From the NCBI GenBank assembly GCA_045543555.1, contig JAZQMQ010000029.1, forward strand, positions 1 through 12,190: a DNA stretch of 12,190 nucleotides, given 5' to 3'. Under the pieces are notes generated by a model. That model was not told the DNA's origin. It made no database searches and was given only the letters and a program-made list of their open reading frames with translations. The stretch is from Colimorpha_A sp045543555. GTDB taxonomy: Bacteria; Bacillota; Clostridia; Oscillospirales; CAG-272. Positions 1-5,158 of the stretch are shown here, in pieces (position 1 is the first letter of the stretch; each line of letters starts with the position of its first letter). Position numbers and translations under genes: made by a program.

Positions 1-77
1 CAAGTTTGATAGGTCGGAGGTGTAAGCACAGTAATGTGTTCAGCTGACCGATACTAATTGACCGAGGGCTTGAACTT
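1..77 (+). rRNA. 23S ribosomal RNA, 3' end (partial)
   Basis: The first ~77 bases match the highly conserved 3' end of bacterial 23S rRNA: the GGTCGGAGGTGTAAGC stretch, then the GTTCAGCTGACCGATACTAAT block and the GAGGGCTTGA terminal-helix strand. The rest of the gene lies upstream of the window. The exact 3' end is approximate because the pairing 5' strand is not visible. It is the first element of the operon tail that continues through tRNA-Lys, two 5S genes and tRNA-Asn. Confidence 0.95.
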
Positions 78-184
78 CTAATAGTTCAAACTACTTGAGT
101 TTCTTTCGTCTGCTTTCGATTCGGTTGTGAATGAACATTTAATGTTCTTTCATATAAATGGCAATCCTAAAGGATTACCTGTAC

Positions 185-260
185 GCACCTTTAGCTCAGT
201 TGGTAGAGCAACTGACTCTTAATCAGTGGGTCCCGGGTTCGAATCCCTGAAGGTGCACCA
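185..260 (+). tRNA. tRNA-Lys (anticodon CTT)
   Basis: This is a 76-nt cloverleaf with encoded CCA. The acceptor stem GCACCTT pairs with AAGGTGC, the anticodon stem ACTGA pairs with TCAGT, and the loop CTCTTAA places CTT at 218-220, which reads AAG lysine codons. The T loop is TTCGAAT. The T stem (CCGGG with CCCTG) contains one mismatch, C234 opposite T248 (standard positions 50 and 64). The gene lies in the 23S-5S spacer, so it is probably processed from the rRNA precursor. Confidence 0.96.
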
Positions 261-263
261 TAA

Positions 264-379
<116 letters not shown>

Positions 380-419
380 ATAATCGGGGTTGTAATCGGA
401 ATACCGGTGAAGCTCCACA

Positions 420-535
<116 letters not shown>

Positions 536-539
536 ACAA

Positions 540-565
540 AGCGCCAAGTATTAATATTTGGCGCT
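540..565 (+). other. Inverted repeat between 5S and tRNA-Asn (probable processing hairpin)
   Basis: AGCGCCAA (540-547) is perfectly complementary to TTGGCGCT (558-565) around a 10-nt AT-rich loop. It lies immediately after 5S copy 2 and 6 nt before tRNA-Asn. There is no T-run directly after it and a tRNA follows, so a processing hairpin is more likely than a terminator. This function is inferred. Confidence 0.55.
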
Positions 566-571
566 ATTTAT

Positions 572-648
572 TCCTCTTTAGCTCAGTTGGTTAGAGCACC
601 TGACTGTTAATCAGGGGGTCGTTGGTTCAAGTCCAACAAGGGGAGCCA
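572..648 (+). tRNA. tRNA-Asn (anticodon GTT)
   Basis: This is a 77-nt cloverleaf with encoded CCA. The acceptor stem TCCTCTT pairs with AAGGGGA, including one G-T pair. The anticodon stem CCTGA pairs with TCAGG, and the loop CTGTTAA puts GTT at 606-608. The T arm is GTTGG-TTCAAGT-CCAAC. It is the last gene of the rRNA operon before the terminator. Confidence 0.96.
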
Positions 649-678
649 TCCTCATAGGTCAAAAATGCAACCTATGCC

Positions 679-712
679 AAAAAGCCTTGTTTTACAAGGC
701 TTTTTCGGTTTT
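679..712 (+). terminator. Rho-independent terminator of the rRNA operon
   Basis: AAAAAGCCTTG (679-689) pairs perfectly with CAAGGCTTTTT (695-705) around a 5-nt loop. A T-rich tract with a second T-run (709-714) follows. It lies 30 nt after tRNA-Asn. Confidence 0.9.
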
Positions 713-792
713 TTAGGGTTGGTTTTTTGACTTTTGTTTTTTGCACCTTTTCCCCGACCTTATGATCTTGAACCTGCGACATTTTCGCACAT

Positions 793-821
793 TTGAAGGA
801 AAACCGCTTTTTTGATATAAT
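793..821 (+). promoter_or_regulatory. Candidate distal promoter upstream of the ATPase gene
   Basis: TTGAAG (793-798) and TATAAT (816-821) are separated by 17 bp, and the -10 box is preceded by TGA, giving an extended -10. It would start transcription near 828, about 110 nt before the ATPase start codon. No long ORF lies between, so it may be a second ATPase promoter or serve a short leader. Confidence 0.5.
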
Positions 822-882
822 ATAGTTGATACAATATAGGTAGAAGGATAGTGAGGACCTACGTCATTGCTCTGTAACCTAA

Positions 883-911
883 TTGACAACATACACATTT
901 TGTGATATTAT
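883..911 (+). promoter_or_regulatory. Proximal promoter of the AAA ATPase gene
   Basis: A consensus -35 TTGACA (883-888), a 17-bp spacer and -10 TATTAT (906-911) with an extended TGA at 903-905. The predicted start is near 918, giving a leader of about 18 nt that contains little more than the ribosome binding site. Confidence 0.7.
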
Positions 912-935
912 AATTTTTAAAAAGGGGGTGGAACA

Positions 936-1814
936 GTGATTTACGCTAAAAAATTGATTTTACCGAGTGATCGTGCGGAAATTAAGGTGATAGAATTGGA
1001 AAAACGAACTTGTTTTCACACTTTTTACCCTTTTAAAATATTTCCTGAAAAGAAATTATCGGAAGTCCAATTTGATGGGATAACCATGTTCTATGGCGGA
1101 AATGGATCCGGCAAGAGTACGCTACTCAATATTTTGGCGGCAAAAATACATGCAATTAGATATTCGGAATTCAATGATGCGCCGTTGTTTGATCAATTCG
1201 TTCAAATGTGCTCGGTCGATTTTGCGCGTGTCCCAAAGAGAAGTTATGTTTTGACAAGTGACGACGTTTTCGATTATGCTTTAAAGGCACGTTCTATTAA
1301 TGATGGTATAGATGATCAGCGACACGAATTGTTTGAAAATTATATTGCGGTTCATCACGAGGCGGTGCAAAATCCCGAAATCAAGAGATTCAACGGGCTC
1401 GATGATTATGAGAGATGGAAGGACGTAATGGAGATTCTTTCACCAAAACGCTCTCAATCATCTTATATAAAGAAACGAGTGGCGCAAGATATAGATCTGC
1501 ATTCCAACGGTGAAACGGCATTGCGCTATTTCTTTGAGCGTATTGACGAGGATGCTGTATATCTTTTGGATGAGCCGGAAAACAGTCTGTCGATAGAGTT
1601 TCAAATTGAACTTGCAGAATATATATCCGCAACAGCCCGTGCCACCAAAAGTCAGTTTATTATTGCGACTCATTCCCCTATTTTGTTATCTATGCAAAAT
1701 GCGAAAATATATAATTTAGATGCCTATCCCGCAGATGTTTGTTCGTGGACAGAGCTTGATAATGTGCGTAAATATTTTGATTTCTTTATGGAGCATAAGG
1801 ATGAATTTCGCTGA
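936..1814 (+). CDS. ABC-type AAA family ATPase (predicted)
   Basis: This 292-residue soluble ATPase has the ABC/SMC-like arrangement. Walker A GGNGSGKST is at residues 54-62, a signature-like SNGE at 190-193, Walker B AVYLLDEPE at 207-215 with catalytic Glu213, a D-loop-like NSLS just after, and the H-loop THSP at 245-248. The helical segment between Walker A and signature (about 75-185) is short and lacks the long coiled coil of RecF/SMC proteins. There are no membrane segments. The organisation matches the stand-alone 'predicted ATPase' group (COG3910/AAA_21-like), whose substrate is not generally known. The start is GTG, chosen because AAAGGGGG (921-928) sits 7 nt upstream. It has its own promoter just behind the rRNA operon. 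It could be a defence, repair or transport-linked ATPase; the sequence does not decide. Confidence 0.88.
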   Translation: MIYAKKLILPSDRAEIKVIELEKRTCFHTFYPFKIFPEKKLSEVQFDGITMFYGGNGSGKSTLLNILAAKIHAIRYSEFNDAPLFDQFVQMCSVDFARVPKRSYVLTSDDVFDYALKARSINDGIDDQRHELFENYIAVHHEAVQNPEIKRFNGLDDYERWKDVMEILSPKRSQSSYIKKRVAQDIDLHSNGETALRYFFERIDEDAVYLLDEPENSLSIEFQIELAEYISATARATKSQFIIATHSPILLSMQNAKIYNLDAYPADVCSWTELDNVRKYFDFFMEHKDEFR

Positions 1815-2091
1815 TTTTATTTGTTGCATTTTTGTATCGCATTTGACAATAACGGTTATTGCCCTATCGATTATCGTTATATTGAGGAAAATCTCTTTCA
1901 AGAAGCAGGGGGGAAAATATTTCCTTTGCAGATATGCTGGATGTATGTCGTCATATGCCAAGTGTAACGGCAAAGAAATGGTATGCAGAAAAGAAATTGT
2001 TCCGATTTCATATGAATACGCTAAGCGTTGGGCAAGACATCATATGAGAGTTATTGACTACATAAAGCATTTTGGTTTGCCGTCAGAATAA
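1801..2091 (+). CDS. Small hypothetical protein with one membrane segment (frame uncertain)
   Basis: This open frame of 96 residues starts at ATG 1801, 14 nt inside the end of the ATPase gene, with GGAG (1790-1793) 7 nt upstream, an arrangement that would allow translational coupling. Residues 9-31 form a hydrophobic segment that could span the membrane once, followed by a basic tail ending EYAKRWARHHMRVIDYIKHFG. It is unusually rich in cysteine (six). I do not recognise it. Caution: another reading of the same DNA (the ATPase frame after its stop, then a -1 shift near the G6 run at 1908-1913) also looks protein-like up to about 2046, so this region may instead be a broken gene. Confidence 0.42.
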   Translation: MNFADFICCIFVSHLTITVIALSIIVILRKISFKKQGGKYFLCRYAGCMSSYAKCNGKEMVCRKEIVPISYEYAKRWARHHMRVIDYIKHFGLPSE

Positions 2092-2300
2092 CTGAAAAAT
2101 TTTCACCTTTCGACAAAATAATGGAATAATCTATTTCACGCCATACTATAGTAATATGATAGTTCAATCTATCATAGTCCAAGGATTAAGAGAAGGCAAG
2201 TCTTTTAACAAAGTAAGGTGGCACGCTATGATAATACCCATTAATTTTTCTTTTTCCTTTTCCTTTCTTCCTGCGATATATACCCATACATAACGTACCA

Positions 2301-2334
2301 CCGCCCGAAAGGGCGGGAGCAAACCTGCAAAGGT
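2301..2334 (+). ncRNA. Candidate structured RNA: two tandem GNRA-capped hairpins
   Basis: CCGCCC-GAAA-GGGCGG (2301-2316) is a 6-bp GC stem closed by a GAAA tetraloop. Seven nt later ACCT-GCAA-AGGT (2323-2334) is a 4-bp stem closed by GCAA. The GC content is well above the surrounding AT-rich DNA. It lies upstream of the GH2 promoter, so it would not be in that mRNA leader. It could be part of a small RNA or a leader remnant. No known riboswitch class fits fully. Confidence 0.35.
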
Positions 2335-2389
2335 CGAAATAAGAAAGGTGCATATATAATAATTATTTGTTTGTAACACAGTTTTTATG

Positions 2390-2408
2390 AATTGACATAG
2401 AGTCAATT
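2390..2408. promoter_or_regulatory. Operator-like perfect inverted repeat over the GH2 -35 box
   Basis: AATTGAC (2390-2396) and GTCAATT (2402-2408) are perfect 7-bp inverted repeats around ATAGA. The left arm contains most of the -35 hexamer TTGACA, so a dimeric repressor bound here would block the promoter. Which regulator acts is unknown; no regulator gene is adjacent. Confidence 0.5.
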
Positions 2409-2420
2409 TTATGGTACAAT
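2392..2420 (+). promoter_or_regulatory. Promoter of the GH2 gene
   Basis: A consensus -35 TTGACA (2392-2397), a 17-bp spacer and -10 TACAAT (2415-2420) with extended TGG at 2412-2414. The predicted start is near 2427, giving a leader of about 68 nt that ends in the AAAGGAG ribosome binding site (2481-2487). Confidence 0.72.
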
Positions 2421-2494
2421 ATGCATAATGCTTTCGGTTGCTACGATTTTGTTAAACAGAAAGATAGCTTTTATAATAGCAAAGGAGAAACTAT

Positions 2495-4291
2495 ATGGAA
2501 CCTATTTTGAAAAATCACATCGAAGATATGCCTCGAACCGATTATCCTCGTCCTATGTGGATGAGAAACGAGTGGTATTGTTTAAACGGAAAATGGAGTT
2601 TTGAATTTGATTTTGGTGTGAGCGGTGAAGCGAGAAAAATGTATCTTGACGGAAATTTCAGTCAAGTTATCAACGTGCCGTTTTGTCCGGAAAGTGAGCT
2701 TTCCGGAATTCAGTACGTAGATTTTATCCCTGCCGTTTGGTATAAAAAACAATTGAATATCGAATGTCCCGACGATAGACGTGCGATTTTGCACTTTGGT
2801 GCGGTGGACTACGAGTCTAAGGTGTGGGTGAACGGTAAGTTGTGCGGCACACACAAGGGAGGATATTGCTCCTTTGAATACGATATAACCGATTATCTTT
2901 GTAATGGTGATAATACGATCGTTGTTATGGCAAAAGATGACAATCGCTCCGGTCGTCAGCCTTCAGGAAAGCAGTGTTTAGAATATAACTCTAAAGGTTG
3001 CTCCTATACCCGAACTACCGGAATTTGGCAAACTGTATGGTTGGAATTTGTTCCAAACGTCTATTTGCGATCGGCAAAAATGACTCCTCATGCCATGGAC
3101 GGAACATTGGAGATGAGCATAAAAGGTTCTGATCTTCAGATGAGTCATTACTCGACAAGAGTGACCGCGTACTATAAAGGAAATGAAGTTGGACAATCCG
3201 TGGCACACTTTGCGGGTGATACCGCCTTCTTGAATCTTTCGGTGGACGAGATCCATTTGTGGGAAGTTCTTGCTCCTGAGATCTATGATCTGAAGGTAGA
3301 GCTTATTTGTGAAGAAGAAGTCGTCGATACTGTTCAAACTTACTTTGCTCTTCGTGATATTTCATACGATAAAAAAGGATTGACCGTGAACGGACGCCAC
3401 GTGTTTATGCGTCTTATTTTGGATCAGGGCTTTAATGAAAAGGGAATTTATACCGCGCCCGATGCGGAATTTTTGAAAAGAGATATCGAGCTTGCTATTG
3501 ATCTGGGCTTTAACGGAGCCAGACTTCATCAACGAGTTTTTGAGGAGCGCACCCTCTATTATGCAGATCATTTGGGTTATATTGTGTGGGCTGAGCAAGC
3601 GTCCGGTATTGCATTGGACAGTGCGGAAGCCACAGAACTGATGCTTCCCGAATGGATGGAGATCGTAAACAGCCATTACAATCATCCTGCAGTTGTGGGA
3701 TGGTGTCCCTATAACGAGACCTATCATTGTCTTGTACTTCATGAAGAGTGTCATAAGGCTATTTATCGCATCACAAAGGCTTTGGATCCTTACCGCCCTG
3801 TCATCGATGCCAGCGGAGGGGTTCATTATGAAACAGATATGTTTGACGTACATGATTATGAGCAGGATCCTGTAAAGCTTGCACAGTATCTTGAGCCTAT
3901 GCTTTCCAATAACAGCTATTATCATAGTCCTATTCCAAGATACAGAGGAAATAGCCCTATTCGCATCGAAAAATATCAAGGACAACCGTATTGGGTAAGT
4001 GAATATGGTGGAACTTTTTGGAACCCTCAGGTAATGAACGATGGCAAAAAGGCATGGGGATATGGCAGAGCTCCTCGAACAGAGGAAGAATTCGCCGCGC
4101 GTTATGAAGGATTGACCGAAGTGCTTCTTTCTCATCCGCGCGTGTGCGGTTTTTGTTATACTCAGCTTACTGACGTTGAGCAGGAGCAGAATGGACTCTA
4201 TTTCTATGACCGCACTCGCAAGTTCGCTGATGAGATATACGACCGCATTCGTGAAGTCAATAAAAAGACGGCTGCTATTGAGGAGGAATAG
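2495..4291 (+). CDS. Glycoside hydrolase family 2 protein (beta-galactosidase/glucuronidase-like)
   Basis: A 598-residue retaining beta-glycosidase of the GH2 fold. Residues ~25-185 form the N-terminal jelly-roll sugar-binding domain (motifs LNGKWSFEFD at 30-39, VWVNGKLCG at 110-118 and TGIWQTVWLE at 175-184). Residues ~190-285 form the Ig-like sandwich, and ~290-590 the TIM barrel. The acid/base Glu408 is in GWCPYNET (402-409) and the nucleophile Glu503 in WVSEYGG (500-506). At ~600 residues it matches compact GH2 enzymes and lacks the C-terminal extension of LacZ. There is no signal peptide, so it is probably cytoplasmic, acting on imported oligosaccharides. The exact substrate cannot be read from the sequence. 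The start ATG has AAAGGAG 7 nt upstream. It is monocistronic, with an operator-like palindrome at its promoter and no adjacent transporter. Confidence 0.93.
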   Translation: MEPILKNHIEDMPRTDYPRPMWMRNEWYCLNGKWSFEFDFGVSGEARKMYLDGNFSQVINVPFCPESELSGIQYVDFIPAVWYKKQLNIECPDDRRAILHFGAVDYESKVWVNGKLCGTHKGGYCSFEYDITDYLCNGDNTIVVMAKDDNRSGRQPSGKQCLEYNSKGCSYTRTTGIWQTVWLEFVPNVYLRSAKMTPHAMDGTLEMSIKGSDLQMSHYSTRVTAYYKGNEVGQSVAHFAGDTAFLNLSVDEIHLWEVLAPEIYDLKVELICEEEVVDTVQTYFALRDISYDKKGLTVNGRHVFMRLILDQGFNEKGIYTAPDAEFLKRDIELAIDLGFNGARLHQRVFEERTLYYADHLGYIVWAEQASGIALDSAEATELMLPEWMEIVNSHYNHPAVVGWCPYNETYHCLVLHEECHKAIYRITKALDPYRPVIDASGGVHYETDMFDVHDYEQDPVKLAQYLEPMLSNNSYYHSPIPRYRGNSPIRIEKYQGQPYWVSEYGGTFWNPQVMNDGKKAWGYGRAPRTEEEFAARYEGLTEVLLSHPRVCGFCYTQLTDVEQEQNGLYFYDRTRKFADEIYDRIREVNKKTAAIEEE

Positions 4292-4495
4292 AAAAGCATC
4301 TTTGTCTCCTGTTCGTTGCTAGATTTTTATTCGGTCAATAAAAATGAGAATAGCTTTTGTGCTTCAAACAATACCAAATCATTTCAAGGTTACAATTTTG
4401 TACTATGAGCACAGAAAAAAGCACTTGCGAAAGGCTACTTCTCATAAGGATGTTTGAAAATATCCAATGAAAAGCCTATTGACGAGTGCAAAACG

Positions 4496-4535
4496 GAAAA
4501 ATCCATCACGGACAAAAGTCTGTGATGGATTTTTC
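4496..4535 (+). terminator. Strong hairpin terminator downstream of GH2 (probably bidirectional)
   Basis: An 18-bp stem (4496-4513 with 4518-4535) is closed by an AAAA loop. It has one G-T pair and A/T-runs at its base on both sides, so it could stop transcription from either strand. It lies about 205 nt after the GH2 stop codon, with no gene between. Confidence 0.8.
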
Positions 4536-4552
4536 TATATGCTCCAAACCGA

Positions 4553-4581
4553 TTGAATAAAGATAAAAATAATGATATAAT
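4553..4581 (+). promoter_or_regulatory. Promoter upstream of the Tyr-rich mini-ORF
   Basis: TTGAAT (4553-4558), a 17-bp spacer and a perfect TATAAT (4576-4581) with extended TGA (4573-4575). A strong RBS GAGAGGAGA (4596-4604) follows, then an ATG at 4611. The complete set of start signals leads into only 18 codons. Confidence 0.65.
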
Positions 4582-4610
4582 TAAAGTGGCCTTTTGAGAG
4601 GAGATTGCCT

Positions 4611-4667
4611 ATGAAATTATTAAAGCCATATTGCGGATACAAGTATTACGAATACAATCGTTATTAA
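4611..4667 (+). CDS. 18-codon tyrosine-rich mini-ORF (leader peptide or beheaded gene start)
   Basis: The frame reads MKLLKPYCGYKYYEYNRY and then TAA: six Tyr in 18 residues. It has a near-perfect promoter and a GAGAGGAGA RBS 6 nt upstream of the ATG, start signals as good as any gene here. Two explanations fit. It may be a small leader peptide sensing tyrosine, but no attenuator hairpin or Tyr-related gene follows. Or it may be the intact 5' end of a gene whose body was replaced by the antisense fragment starting about here. I favour the second slightly. Confidence 0.4.
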   Translation: MKLLKPYCGYKYYEYNRY

Positions 4668-5030
4668 AGTAATCCTCAAACTCAGCAATTGTAAAGCTAC
4701 TACCCTGGTTGGAAATACTTGTGGAGCTGACTACCTTGTTGTTCTGATCAGCACGGTAGCCGCCGTTCTGTGCACCTCTGCACTCGAACGAAAACGCCTG
4801 TCCTTCTACATCCATACTCTGCCAATACTTGCTGAGATAATCTTTGGAGATGACCGTGATTGTCTTTCCGTCCTCGCTGATCTCGTACATAGCTTCAAAC
4901 TTGGCTTGCAAGGATTATTGCGGAAGCGGAGCATCCTCGAAAATGTTATCACCAGCGTTAGGGCTGTTCTCTTTTTGTCCGTTCAGATCGTGAGGCTTCA
5001 TTTCTCCGTTATCTGCGGCAAAGGCGTATT
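4660..5030 (-). pseudogene. Decayed antisense gene fragment, unknown product
   Basis: On the minus strand the frame reads from about 5030 (KYAFAADNGEMKPHDLNGQ...) through FEDAPLPQ, hits an in-frame TAA at 4917-4915, and continues in the same frame with ISEDGKTITVISKDYLSKYW at about 4884-4825, then TIAEFEDYF near 4690-4665. The composition is that of real coding DNA, with higher GC than the flanks. No start codon with RBS exists at its upstream end, where the frame runs into an ATAAT tandem repeat. At its downstream end it collides with the mini-ORF. I do not recognise the family; the polar, Gly/Asn/Ser-rich sequence suggests an extracellular or lipoprotein beta-domain. Confidence 0.55.
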
Positions 5031-5051
5031 TTATAATATAATATAATATAA
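5031..5051. repeat. Short ATAAT tandem repeat at a fragment boundary
   Basis: About four tandem copies of a 5-bp AT unit (TATAA/ATAAT register) mark exactly where the antisense coding fragment loses coding character. It may be a slippage tract or a recombination boundary, and could incidentally supply -10-like sequences. Confidence 0.6.
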
Positions 5052-5158
5052 TTTGGATTTATATCAGCAAAGATATTAAAAGAAAAAAGGTCGCTTTTTA
5101 GGGGATAATACTTACTTTTCTCAATAAAATGATGTGACCGCAGCAGGAGCGAAGAATT

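Larger units (their letters stand above)
2092..2494. other. 403-nt intergenic region with structured elements and the GH2 promoter
   Basis: No coding region is supported here. In order it holds an AT-rich 8-bp hairpin (2155-2176, loop TTCAAT), a T-box-like string AAGGTGGCACGC (2215-2226), a pyrimidine tract (2247-2273), two adjacent GNRA-capped hairpins (2301-2334), and the promoter, operator-like inverted repeat and leader of the GH2 gene (2390-2494). No strong terminator for the upstream genes is visible. Confidence 0.6.
4292..4608. other. 317-nt gene-less stretch between GH2 and a mini-ORF
   Basis: No coding region is supported. It contains a weak AT-rich inverted repeat (TTTTTATT 4324-4331 with AATAAAAA 4337-4344), a strong terminator hairpin at 4496-4535, and the promoter and RBS of the mini-ORF (4553-4604). 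The segment 4345-4495 shows nothing I can interpret. Confidence 0.6.

Noticed and set aside
572..720. tRNA-Asn as an integration site (attB) for a mobile element.
   Set aside because: No repeat of the tRNA 3' end was seen elsewhere in the window, and no integrase is encoded.
2296..2345. A c-di-GMP-I (GEMM) riboswitch suggested by CGAAAGGGCGGGAGCAAA.
   Set aside because: The upstream GGCAAACC strand and the whole second stem with its tetraloop receptor are missing, and the element lies upstream of the GH2 transcription start.
2164..2406. An 80-residue minus-strand open frame in the spacer before GH2.
   Set aside because: It covers the pyrimidine tract, the GNRA hairpins and the GH2 promoter, has a low-complexity KEKEKEK segment and no ribosome binding site; chance is the better explanation.
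3362..4135. A 257-residue minus-strand frame antisense to GH2.
   Set aside because: It is fully inside the well-supported GH2 barrel coding region, Cys/His/Ile-rich without any family motif; it is a codon-bias shadow.
4324..4344. An AT-only inverted repeat after GH2 as its terminator.
   Set aside because: The stem has no GC core, so it is weak as a terminator; the 18-bp hairpin at 4496-4535 is the better candidate.
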